This document shows positions 38,901 through 47,231 of a stretch of DNA of 64,000 nucleotides, piece after piece. Below the pieces are notes generated by a model. The model was not told where the DNA came from, made no database searches, and was given only the letters and a program-made list of their open reading frames with translations. The translations under genes and the position numbers were made by a program. Each line of letters begins with the position of its first letter. Position 1 is the stretch's first letter. The DNA comes from Diadema setosum (taxonomy: Eukaryota > Echinodermata > Echinoidea > Diadematoida > Diadematidae), in NCBI RefSeq assembly GCF_964275005.1, contig NC_092698.1, positions 30,457,662-30,521,661 of the forward strand, read 5' to 3'.

Positions 38901-41900
38901 TCTCGACCCGGGTGTACTATGGGTACCTGGCAACGCTAGGGTAATAATAATAGCAGGGCCCCCTGGTACAGCAGTGGCAACACTGAAGAAGCTACCCTGG
39001 ATAAATAAGACCTTTATTGTTATTATCAAAGAGTCGTCGTTACTAGGCTTTAAGAAGACTGCAATTCAGTCAGTCCGCAGCACCCGATAATTCGCTCGTA
39101 TTTATTCAACTCGTATGCAAGCCCGCTCTAGGCTTGCATACGTAATGAGCTGCGTAAGGGGATTTTGTCCTTGGGCTTTCGGCAACAAAAATACACCTTA
39201 TGTTCACAAATGTGGCATCAAATTCAAGGAAAATATGTTAACTATCGCCACATGTTACTCAAATTATTGTAAATGAAAAATATCATAGCGTAATTTGAGC
39301 TTGAAAAATGATGAAAAAAGTAATTCGTGCAGTACACGTTCAAGACGTTCAAAAAATACCAAATTCACCTTGCGTCTCAATGAAATGCTTTATTTGGTAG
39401 TCCATCTCCGAATCTTTGTATCCATGTAAATATCTTGACAATTTGTTGCTTAATCCGGTCAGGAACCAGTAAAATATACATCGATGTCAGTGCTGATCAG
39501 CTTGAAACCGTGCAATCTCAAGAGTAAGCTCTCTCATTGGACAGCGCTTGCATTCAGCGCTTGCATTACGTTATTACGCTGCTACATAACGGTTTCATGC
39601 CACTTGGCACGGGTGTAGTTCAAGCCAAGTTCAAGTGCTGGATGCAAGCACTGTCCAATGAGAGAGCTCTCTCGCGCCACTGTACACTTTGTGTGGAGCA
39701 TACTTCCGGCTTAGGAGTGAATTTTACAGACATTTCAAAACGGAAAAACTAGTATAAATCATGCTTGCGTCTCCTTGACTCCAATATATGATGAGCATCT
39801 AAGTTTCCTCTCTACGAAAAAGCCAAAATCAGAAACAACAGTTTCTTAATCCGGTCAGGAACCAAAAAAGAACTTTACACGACAAAATCTCCCGTGAAAA
39901 GCAGGTAAAATTTACGCAAATTCAACTGATTATATAGTCATGATAAGATCCGATGTTATACGCAAATTTAGTATCAAAATAAAGATCAAAGTCTGGAGAA
40001 CAATTTACCGTGACTTGTAGCCATGATGAATGTATGTACAAGTCGCTACACTGTGAAAACCATAGCCCTATCAAAGTCTCGCAAAATCTCACACGACGAG
40101 ACACCTTTCGAACGCAAAGATCGTCAACGAGAGTGCTGAATAAATCTTGCCGGATCGGCTCATTAGCATACGTGCTGCGGATTGACTGAATTATTTGACA
40201 CGAAGGAGACAACTTTATCAGTTTATCGTATCAATTTCATGTAAATAAAAAACATTTTGGTAAAGATTTGCACATTAATGTAAGACTCGTGAGGCAATAA
40301 TAAAAAATGAACTATTTCTTTTTGTTCACGCTGTTAACCCGCTCCATACTGAATTCTGAAATCCCAATAGGGTTAATACATAGATCACCGTGTTCCTGTA
40401 TGAAACGGGTGAACACTAAGTGTGCACAGGGTGTAAAACTAAGATTACAATAGCCACAAGATACTCTCTTCGATAGAGCTCTGCGATCATGAAAAAAAAA
40501 AAGAATAGTATATGAATTGCACAAAAGTTACCGTGTCCGTCATAGTCCGAGTACGAATCACCGCTTCCTTGTGCCCTGAATATCAAGACAGAAATTATAA
40601 TGATAGTTACATTTACATCGTTGTAGGAACCAATCGTCGATTATCGCAAATGACAGTTCATAGAAAGACTCTGTGGACAATAGATGCACACAGACTTGAA
40701 TGGTCTTTTTTTAGGGTTGCTAAAACGCCAGGCATCACAGAGCAATCGGTTAAAGCAGATACTTATCATTAATACAAATCCGTAAGAGAAATATGATTTC
40801 GGGATTATAGGAAAAGTTTCGCGCATGGTATCATCTACATTTATGTCCACTGAAAAGACACAGGTGGGATGCACATGATTATGTTGGTTGTTCCACAAAT
40901 TAAGAATATATATTGAAAATTTTCGATTGTTGTTTTAGATAATAACTCGGTATAACAGCAACAATCACTTTTCCAGTTAAAGACGCAGTTTGCAATGACC
41001 AGTAGTACTCTCTCATAAGAAAAGACCAACATTATGGGGCAATATGTTAAAAGAACGATCATAATGCCGTCTTGGTGGATAATATGTGAGGCTTATGAGT
41101 ATTGTGGTGGAAGATAAGCAAGTTCTCATTTCTCACCCGTTGAGGGGGCATTCCCCGCACTCTCCGCAAACTGGCATCTGAGTTCCACTTGTGACGTCAC
41201 ATCCACAAGTCCCCCAGGGGTCACTGGTGGAAGAACGTTGCAGACACATCTTAGAGTTTGGGGTGCCGATGTCTGGCAGACACTCGCAACGATCTGCACT
41301 CTCGCAGAACACGCGGGAATCGTCCGAGCCTGAACTCGCTATCGGGTAGCAGCCATCTTCGATGGGTTCTTCGGAAAGATTTGGACAGAGAGCAAGCCAT
41401 ACAGTTTTCTTATGTCGTTACTATAGCACTCAATAAAGTGCTCGGTATATCTGATATTTGAGTTAAATTGATGGTTGAAATGGTTGGCTAGATACCTACC
41501 AAATTGATATCTTTCATAATACTTTGTGGATTTATATAGATAAATAGATGAATAGACAAATAGATAGATAGATAGATCGGTAGATAGATAGACGTGTGTG
41601 TGTGTGTGTGTGTTTGTGTGCATACGTGAATATACACTATGATAAACACAATTTGTATGCACACATGCGCTGTTGCTATTATGTACTATAGTATCGAAAG
41701 GATCATTGACTCCGGCTCCCTTTCTGCCAAACACAAATGACCAAACTCCCATTTTTAAGGACCACCTTCATGAAATTTTCGAATTCTTTGTTGATTAGAT
41801 GGTAGCACTTAATTCCTTAAAAAATTGTGATATTTAGCACGATAAATGCCAAGGGTCTAGGGCAATTATCCCCTGGGCAATTGCCCCAGACCCTTCCCCT

Positions 41901-44900
41901 GATTCTCACCCTAATCCTGAATCTAATCCCAATCCCAACCCAGGCTCTAACCCTAAACCTAACCCTAATCTTTACTCTAACCTTATCGCTAACCAGAAGG
42001 CCTATTTAGCCGGGGGTAGTTGTCCTTGGGGGTAATTGCCCTGATACGAAATCAGAGAGGTAACTTTCCCTGGACTTGGTCCTTACGTGAGGGCGCTCTG
42101 AAGAGGCACATCGACTCCTCGTCTCCACGATCGTATTGACAATTTATGTGTAGCGCCCCCCTGCAATGCAGAGGAGTAAGAACATGACATTAAACGAGTT
42201 ACAGTTCGTTATAAATTCCAAAGGTTCGTTAATGCTCCTGGAAAAAAAAGTTATTCGGATTAACGAACCTTGGGAATAATGAACATTGGACATGTTCGGA
42301 TTAACAAACCTTATTTTATTTTCCATGTTCGATGATCATCGAACGTCTACGTATACGGTATTTGTGTGTTGTAGAATAACGAACTGTAACGAATCTTATT
42401 CAATTTTCGGATTTACTAATCTTTGGAATAACGAATATTACCCATGATATGATCTTTGTGTTTGTGTATAAGCACCATGAACTGACCTGAATGATCCTCT
42501 TGAACTCCTCCTCCACACAAGTGTACGGAGAAAATAGTATTTGTTTCCCATGTCCTTTTGAGCAAACACCACCGTTCTTTCTAAACATTTTGCATCATGT
42601 CTGTCACCAGTCACCTTCTTCAAAAGTTTTAAATGACTTGAATGCGCCATTTAAAAAAGACGGAAATGTGCAAAGAAGAGCGAATTAATGAAGTACTCGA
42701 CGGAAACTCAATAAAAAACTTTAGAATGATCTAATGAGAAGTTATATGTTTCTCATTAAATTGTCTTGTAGCATTCAATAACGATAATGTGAGAATATTT
42801 GCACTGCATAAGGACAAACTGACTGTTTCTCTGCAAGTGCTAAGATCTTCATTGGTTGGCTTTTTTCTGTGATGGACCCTACTTTTAAAGATGTAAATGT
42901 ACCGATTTCTTCCAAGGGACTATTCAAATCAGTTAATCCAGGTACCACAATATATCCAGCAATCACGTGGCAAGCTTCCTAGCCACCAGGAACCACCTTT
43001 GTTATGAATAATCATTCTTTAACAATGATCTCTTGACACGTTTGTAACTTGGGCTGATGTGTCAAGCTTTATGAATTTGCATTGAGTGCAATAAAGTTGA
43101 ATGAAGTCGAATGTGCCGTCTGCCACTCACAGTGCTTGGCAGCTGAAGTACGGGACCATCACGTTGAAGAGACACGTGGCACTGCCTTGGTCCTGGTCGG
43201 TGATACACACATACATTCCGAAGTCCTTGTTGCCATCGTTGTCGCTGAACACGGCCACGCACACGTCGTAAAGGGTCGGAGCGCAGCTGATGCAGTCAAC
43301 CGAATCGCAGGGAAAGAATCCTGAAAAAGATGGGAGGAAAAAACCGCTCCACGTTCATCGCAAGCACTGCTTTTCATATTCGCATATAAATTTAAAGCTC
43401 AATGTCCAAAGAAAGAATTAGAGGATCGATGCAACTAACAGTACAAACTCACTTCCAACACATTTTAAAAAGTTTTAGATTTGTAGACGTTTGTGTTTGT
43501 CACAAACGGTTTCCATTTAATGTGTGATATCACAGGAGTATATAAGGCGTGAAGACAATTCAATTCAAATCAATTAATTTCTATCTTTCTTCCTTAGAAT
43601 ATATTATAAGAAAATTACACACCATCTTAATTACATATTGATTGACTGTAAGATGTAAATTTAGGGTAAATAACGAATTGATAGTACATGCACATAGTTT
43701 TAAACCAAAGTTGTTACATTCATGTTCTGAAAAAGGACAATGGGGTTCACTAAAAAGCAGTACTAGCAACTCATGCAATAGACCCAAAACACTTAGACAT
43801 TCTTAATATAATAATGTGTAGTAATTCAAACCAGGACAGTCAGGACAGAAAAAACAAGCACACACACACACACACACACACACAAATCACACACACTAAA
43901 GTACAGAAACATGGCATGACTGTAAATGTAAATGTAAATGTAAATGTAAATGTAAACGTAAATGTAAATGCCTGCAAGCAAGCTGCCTGTAAATCGACAT
44001 TGTTACTTTGTAATAATTTCATCTTTTTCGGATATGGAAAATAAATGAAATCAAATGAAATTAAATCGCCACCGATTGAAGCTCTTGCAGATTTCCTTTT
44101 TATGACGCATATCATTAATTGAGATGATAACAAGGTTATTAGGTTGTGTAACTTTCACCATCCACTCACCTATACTGACCATGTTGCGATCATCGTTAGA
44201 AGTACAGTTACAGTGGCATCCTTCGAGTTGAGCGTCAGACCTAACGACGGAACCAGGAAGCGTGTACATACTTCTGAAGCAAAAAGCAAACAAGAAAAAA
44301 ATGTAAATAAAAGTAAGAGATTATATTAAGCAGAGGGGTAAAGATATGAGGTCTGAGTTTTTCTTCAATTCGTTTCCCCCCTGTAAAAAGGCAGATAAAA
44401 AGCTCATACCTCATGTATTCACCCCTCATTTCAAAGTTCATCGTGTCACTGCCGGCAACCAGGGATAGCCTGGTGGTAGTTTCTCTGCCGGGAAAGCAGT
44501 AGATGACAGATTCTATTCCTGTTGGTTCCTTCTTTTTCCGACATGTTTGTTCAAATGTAGATCAGCAGTTGCGACTTACGAATGCCATTTGTGAAGGGGA
44601 CAGATGAATAAAGCTCATTCCTCAAGAAAAGTTTTTTTTTTTTAATGTTTGTTTCTTTTGTGTTTGCGATGTGTGTGATAGTGTGTCTATGTGTGTAATG
44701 GGGTGGGAATATACGTAAGACTCATTTCGGGATTAGGCCACTCCAGGTTCTTGTCAAGTAGCCTGCATACTTAGTAGCAAGAGAACAATGTGTCATGATA
44801 GATTTGACACAACACGAAGGTTGTAAATATTTGAGCACCTTTAATGCATCTCGTATAAGCGTCAAAATCAAATTACAGATATTTAGAAGGGTTGATATTG

Positions 44901-45425
44901 TCCATCCATAATATTTATTGCCATTACATAGGAAAACCAAAATATAAGGTTTATTGTGATTTCAAATTGTATAAATCATGAAAATCGTCTGTGTGAAATA
45001 GTGACGTAGCAACCAAGGAGTCAGACCGCAAACGACCATATTCCAAGTGTATAGATTGAGGACCTGCGAATTAAAAGCTGTTACCTTTCCTCAGAAGGAA
45101 GTAACAAACAAGAGACAGAGAGATTCTTCTATTCCAAATCTGGCGGCAACGAAAACACTTTTGGTAATACATACTTTTTCACACTCTTTGTCGTCATCAG
45201 TGGAAGAAGTCATCGCAAAATAAAGCTAATCAAACTCGGGGTTGGAAGAGATTAATTTTTTAAGTGTGAGAAATCTTATGAGAAATAGATTTATTCTTCA
45301 GATTATACTCACGCGATTGTATCTGCTTCGCTCGAATCCGCGACGCAGGGATGAGGGGACATCAGCAGAACATTGAGTAGGAACAGTTTATTCCACAGAC
45401 TTTTGGTAAGAGCCGTCTCCTTCAT
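32177..45425 (-). CDS. Gene B: type I membrane receptor-like protein, Cys-rich ectodomain, YGxL-repeat tail (10 coding exons, 605 aa)
   Basis: Built by hand from GT-AG sites. Coding exons in order are 45313-45425, 44410-44484, 44170-44273, 43131-43320, 42487-42580, 41137-41408, 40532-40575, 38504-38645, 33954-34006 and 32177-32907. All nine junctions are phase-compatible (2,2,1,2,0,2,1,2,1) and the total is 1818 nt, an exact multiple of three. Predicted order: signal peptide about 1-29; Cys-rich ectodomain about 30-283 with a CHCNC cluster near 82-86; Ser/Gly/Asp-rich stalk about 284-313; membrane span about 314-336 (VVIIIIAIVVGIV) followed by a KKRK stop-transfer; cytoplasmic tail about 337-605. 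The tail has twelve tyrosines after residue 363, including YGKL (513), YGHL (539), YETL (548), YGQL (570) and YGSL (602). YxxL motifs of this kind can be docking sites for SH2 proteins once phosphorylated. I do not recognise the ectodomain family. A surface receptor signalling through tyrosine phosphorylation is an inference. The exon 6 acceptor is the weakest splice site. Confidence 0.82.
33644..33810. mobile_element. MITE with CAGGGGCGGATCCAG / GATCCACCACTG ends, hAT-like
   Basis: 167 bp in intron 9 of gene B. Same end type and C/G-run interior as the element at 17205-17393. No clear target duplication. Confidence 0.65.
33954..34006 (-). CDS. Gene B exon 9: juxtamembrane microexon
   Basis: 53 nt, acceptor TTTCCCAG| and donor TCAG|GTAATG, phase 2 in and phase 1 out, encoding MQRLPDCLPLKSSRSMS. 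It connects the membrane exon to the tail in frame. A LINE ends only about 136 bp upstream of its acceptor. Confidence 0.78.
34143..37740 (-). mobile_element. CR1/L2-like LINE with an uninterrupted ORF, in gene B intron 8
   Basis: Minus strand, same direction as gene B. It has one long ORF (34647-37727), a 3' UTR of about 500 bp and an A-rich end with AATAAAAAAC near 34143-34170. The 5' edge is not certain and may reach 38100. I could not identify a target duplication. The endonuclease-RT order without RNase H, plus motif wording shared with the LINEs at 56010 and 60198, supports a CR1/L2-like group. Confidence 0.87.
34647..37727 (-). CDS. LINE protein, 1026 aa: AP endonuclease plus reverse transcriptase
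   Basis: Opens at an ATG and has no stop or frameshift over 1026 codons. Endonuclease about 80-292: HFNIRSL (83-89), CETWL with the catalytic Glu at 113, GEIYRPPN (185-192), GDFNLDL (220-226) and SDHFP (286-290). RT about 575-830: [17 protein letters not shown] (664-672), [20 protein letters not shown] (721-740) and FADDT (753-757). The C-terminus has HSYPTRQKDSFHL, also seen in the other CR1-like copies. No RNase H and no separate ORF1 recognised. All catalytic motifs are present, so this may be a recently active element. Confidence 0.93.
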   Translation of the reverse strand: MVTNGESSDLMTSRMDMHYYGDDNEISDSHVIKRLNKQTPEFDLSYDENDTLLRGRGSDYISPQDICTRDFFKMENNFSILHFNIRSLYKKLDQLKTFLNSHNVDFSVIGLCETWLSDVSFPLVHLNGYSLVFNNRVNKHGGGVALYVQKGFNFDLIQNLCHMTEDFESIFIEIDIPAGKNILIGEIYRPPNCNHTAFFDVLNSVLNSESLHNKHCFLMGDFNLDLLQYHEKPCCQDFVDTMFSYAFTPCITKPTRIFDSAYTIIDNIFTNIHYPTDQGIIVSDMSDHFPVFASSPFILNRFKPATWEMNSTDRVMSEQNIIRFKESLLNIDWSVVLNANEPNDAYDKFVDLIAPLFYFYFPIRSQSRSNYKKIPRSPWISKSLLRSINRKNKLFYIFKSHKTDAAKSKYTSYRNVLTSVLREAKKKYFSSLFLLHEKDIKSTWKVINDVLQKKRNKSDIHKICLNDIELRDDNEISEAFNSYFVKVGSNLADVIPETDIPFSTYLSHRNNQSLFFMPVLESEIVDIVNNLKAKKSTGYDGISNYLLKYVVHEIVVPLAHIFNLSLLNGVVPTRMKITKVIPIYKKGREDELGNYRPISLLTSFSKLLEKIVYTRVFRFLNDCNVIDDNQFGFRKKHSTIHAILLMLEKIIKAIDAKCHTVGIFLDYSKAFDTINHEILLYKLHHYGIRGRALEWFRSYLTGRTQFVSLNGHVSSSQPITCGIPQGSLLGPLLFILYMNDFRSSSSLLYFLLFADDTSIFYSNRNPHVLLNTINTELKSVSKWIKANKLSLNLTKTKFMVFSNIINILPGKLVVNDVELNQVEYIKFLGLYIDCKLTWRVHVDSLRKLLSKNVGVMYKLKQYFPKHVLHSLYSTLFLPYIGYGILAWGNCCTTRLNSLLLIQKRAIRIINFATFLEHTNVLFFSSRTLKIQDLYHFNIGSFMYQLNSGGLPDVFSSMFVKNTEVHSYPTRQKDSFHLSPVRTVSALKTITTTGPKFWNELDREIIQSQSLYSFKHKLKLVFLNSYL
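37741..38503. other. Rest of gene B intron 8 / possible LINE 5' UTR
   Basis: It has a 129-codon open frame on the minus strand (37721-38110) with no recognisable domain. It may be the 5' part of the LINE or plain intron. Confidence 0.35.
38504..38645 (-). CDS. Gene B exon 8: transmembrane exon
   Basis: 142 nt, phase 1 in and phase 2 out, donor GATTG|GTGAGG. It encodes a short Thr/Ser stalk, a span of about 23 hydrophobic residues (VAGIVVPIVVIIIIAIVVGI) and then YMAKKRKLPD. The acceptor is a NAGNAG tandem (38645 or 38642), so isoforms differing by one codon are possible. Confidence 0.87.
38786..39030 (+). mobile_element. tRNA-derived SINE in gene B intron 7
   Basis: The tRNA-like head has an A box (TGGCATAGTGGATAGGACT) and a B box (GAGTTCGGATCCC), the RNA polymerase III internal promoter. 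The body contains CTTGGACAAGATGTTTT, CTCGACCCGGGTGTA and TGGGTACCTGGC, a conserved central region that I recall from tRNA-SINEs of sea urchins and other marine invertebrates. The tail is AAATAAGACCTTTATTG followed by TTATTATC. Antisense to gene B. Confidence 0.85.
39528..39668. mobile_element. 141-bp foldback MITE in gene B intron 7
   Basis: Arms 39528-39564 and 39632-39668 are inverted copies (AGCTCTCTCATTGGACAGC and onward) with about three mismatches over 37 bp. Confidence 0.78.
40532..40575 (-). CDS. Gene B exon 7: short stalk microexon
   Basis: 44 nt, acceptor ATATTCAG| and donor CACG|GTAACT, phase 2 in and phase 1 out. It encodes AQGSGDSYSDYDGH, an extracellular flexible linker next to the membrane. 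It is accepted because it is the only short segment found that bridges exons 6 and 8 in phase. Confidence 0.7.
41137..41408 (-). CDS. Gene B exon 6: Cys-dense membrane-proximal ectodomain
   Basis: 272 nt, about 90 codons with eleven cysteines (ADRCECLPD, WGTCGCD, VCGECGECPLN). The donor AACGG|GTGAGA is strong. The acceptor is uncertain: the AG at 41409-41410 (ACATAAG|) keeps phase 0 but has a poor pyrimidine tract. A better-looking AG 37 nt inside the exon is out of phase with exon 5. The spacing of the Cys pairs recalls EGF-like or integrin-EGF repeats but is not diagnostic. Confidence 0.75.
41575..41613. repeat. (GATA)n and (GT)n tracts
   Basis: Short GATA units followed by GT units, inside gene B intron 5. 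Confidence 0.75.
41859..42042. mobile_element. MITE with AGGGCAATTA termini and telomere-like interior
   Basis: Terminal inverted repeats (AGGGCAATTATCCCCTGGG against AGGGCAATTACCCCCAAGG read from the right) enclose degenerate CTAACC/CTAATC hexamers at about 41905-41990. Lies in gene B intron 5. Confidence 0.7.
42195..42440. repeat. Degenerate 'GGATTAACGAACCTT' repeat block
   Basis: At least seven scattered copies of a GGTTCGTTAA/TTCGGATTAACGAACC-type unit in both orientations, in gene B intron 5 next to exon 5. Probably a decayed minisatellite or foldback element. Confidence 0.6.
42487..42580 (-). CDS. Gene B exon 5: ectodomain
   Basis: 94 nt, acceptor TGTTTAG| and donor CAG|GTCAGT, phase 2 in and phase 0 out. 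It encodes KNGGVCSKGHGKQ and later YTCVEEEFKRIIQ, with two cysteines. Confidence 0.72.
43131..43320 (-). CDS. Gene B exon 4: Cys-rich ectodomain core
   Basis: 190 nt, acceptor TTTTTCAG| and donor CT|GTGAGT, phase 1 in and phase 2 out. It encodes 62 whole codons with seven cysteines, including CDSVDCISC, and an acidic FSDNDGNKDFG stretch that could bind a metal ion (speculative). GC content is clearly above the flanking introns, as expected for a real exon. Confidence 0.85.
43859..43884. repeat. (AC)n microsatellite
   Basis: Short AC run in gene B intron 3. Confidence 0.88.
43921..43970. repeat. (TGTAAA)n hexamer tandem repeat
   Basis: Eight TGTAAA units, one with a T-to-C change, in gene B intron 3. 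Confidence 0.93.
44170..44273 (-). CDS. Gene B exon 3: CxCxC motif
   Basis: 104 nt, acceptor GCTTCAG| and donor ATAG|GTGAGT, phase 2 in and phase 1 out. It carries the motif GCHCNCTSND. Gene A has an exon with the same phases (838-953) carrying GWCDCTG, which is the main hint that the two genes are related. Confidence 0.8.
44410..44484 (-). CDS. Gene B exon 2: N-terminal ectodomain
   Basis: 75 nt, acceptor CCGGCAG|A and donor ATGAG|GTATGA, phase 2 in and phase 2 out. It encodes TTTRLSLVAGSDTMNFEMRG and has no Cys. Only the frame that fits both neighbours is open through the exon. Confidence 0.75.
45313..45425 (-). CDS. Gene B exon 1: start codon and signal peptide
   Basis: The ATG lies at 45423-45425 on the minus strand. 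It encodes about 37 residues with a basic start (MKETALTKSLWNK) and a hydrophobic core (LFLLNVLLM), ending near PCVA, which fits a signal-peptidase site. The donor is GC|GTGAGT, phase 2. Untranslated sequence should lie just above 45425, where base composition is less AT-rich up to about 46000. Confidence 0.8.
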
Positions 45426-46100
45426 TTCTGTCGGATTTCTGTCAGCTCGCAGTCCCCGCGAAAACGGGATCAATGACGGTTTCTCGACAAGCTAGTCTCT
45501 AGACTCCGACGACGGATCAATGCCGCATTTCCACTTCTTCTCGCATTTCGTGTCTGTCGACGGTCGACGTCTGATCACGGCTTCATGAATGCTTGCGCGA
45601 ATCCTGTCTGCTTATCCTGTATCTCACTGATCTTTTCTCATCCTGTTTCGATCAACAAATATTTGTTGGTTTCCGTCGCCTTGAATAAAACGTTTAAGTA
45701 ATTATCACATAAATCCAATTTATGGTAGTTTGGGTGTTGCTCTCTGCTTAGTCAAAACTATTGTGTCGCGATATATTTTCGTCTTCAGTTACTGATCGCC
45801 ATAGCCATTCATCGCTCCTTTGCTAGCTTTGTATTTCCTTGTCGAGTGGTTTTGATTGGTCCGTCACATTCTGTGTGACTCTTAGAAAATCTTTCCGTCG
45901 GAGCGACAGCAGCACCGACCTAGCGGACTGCCTCATGAGGAAATCATTCCACTTGTCCTTCACAATATCTCTTCGTGTTTGATGACGACGTAACAGGTTT
46001 TATTGTTCTGTGATGCTGTGAGCATCACCGCGTTTCGTAGTTTTGCGTTTCCGCATTCCAGCACCATGTAAATTCGAGACTTGATATCCTTGTTCTGCAT
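45426..46100 (-). promoter_or_regulatory. Probable 5' UTR and promoter region of gene B
   Basis: Higher GC and CpG density than surrounding DNA, directly upstream of the gene B start codon. No TATA box could be assigned, so this is placement by position and composition only. Confidence 0.35.
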
Positions 46101-47204
46101 GGTGGTATCGAACAGCGGGGAACTGCATTATCGTTAATGTTTTATTGTCGTTAATCTCTTTTCTAATTCAAACAACACTTCTTGACTTTATCTCTGAGAA
46201 TCTCTTGCCAAGGGTGTGTGACGTTGACTCGATAGTCACAGGATTAAGCCACAAAGCGATGAGCATAGATAGTGGTAATCCGTTGGTGTCTTCCTTTCTG
46301 TATCATTTAACCTTTTTTTCAGAATATCTGTGAAGATTTTCTTTTTTTTTTTCGGCTGATTTAAGTTATTAATCTTGTTGTTTTACTAAATACAAGTTAG
46401 TTCCATAAGTGAAACTAAGTGTTATCAGTTTCTGGCTAATGTCAGTCAAGTAATCAATCCTGAATAAATGATGCTCGATTCTTGCAGTACTATAATCTCT
46501 AAGCGCTGAGAAAGCATAAAGTGATAGAAAGATATCAATGGAAGCTTGGAGTGCAGAAACAGCATATTAGTACAAAACAATGACAAATATCCGTGTTAGA
46601 TATACGGTTGACATAGACATTGCTTTCGTTGGTAAACGATCCCACTTCACTTAACAGAAAATAGTATTGCATTATACAAACCTGGTGAAGTGGTCCGCTA
46701 CCGCATGACAGTGACATGAAAGCAATGGATAGACGAAAATTTGAGGGAACTCAACGAATAATCGTCATATCCTGAATATCAGTGAACCAGCTCATAATAA
46801 TTTGACGGACAACTCAAAATAGGTTGTTTCGTTTGTATGATGGGACAGTGCGTCATATTTACCCTTCGCCTTTTTGTGTTTAGAGAAAAAGAGACAAGAA
46901 AAAAACTGACATCTCTGAGTTCATTTTTTTTTCTCCCTCAGTATGATGATACAGACTGCTCTGCTTGCTTTACGTTCACGCAGGTATACTGATGATACGT
47001 ACATACATGCATAAAATATAGATTACTTTCATTACTTGCATGTCTAGAATGAAATTGATTTTCTTTATAAGTAAAAATGAATGAGCAGTTGATTCTTCCA
47101 TCATTCATCATATCCAGTTGTCGCTTCTTAAAAAGCTCATAATGCAACAGTGCGCTGATGGGGGAACTTTCCCAGAAGTAATCGCTCTGCATGCATGGTT
47201 TATG

Positions 47205-47231
47205 CAGGGAGGTGAGACTCTCACCTCCCTG
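47205..47231. mobile_element. 27-bp TIR-to-TIR palindrome with 8-bp target duplication
   Basis: CAGGGAGGTGAGA and its exact complement meet around one central base. GGTTTATG flanks it on both sides (47197-47204 and 47231-47238, sharing one G). The CAGGG start and 8-bp duplication are hAT-like. It looks like an element reduced to its two ends. Confidence 0.75.
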
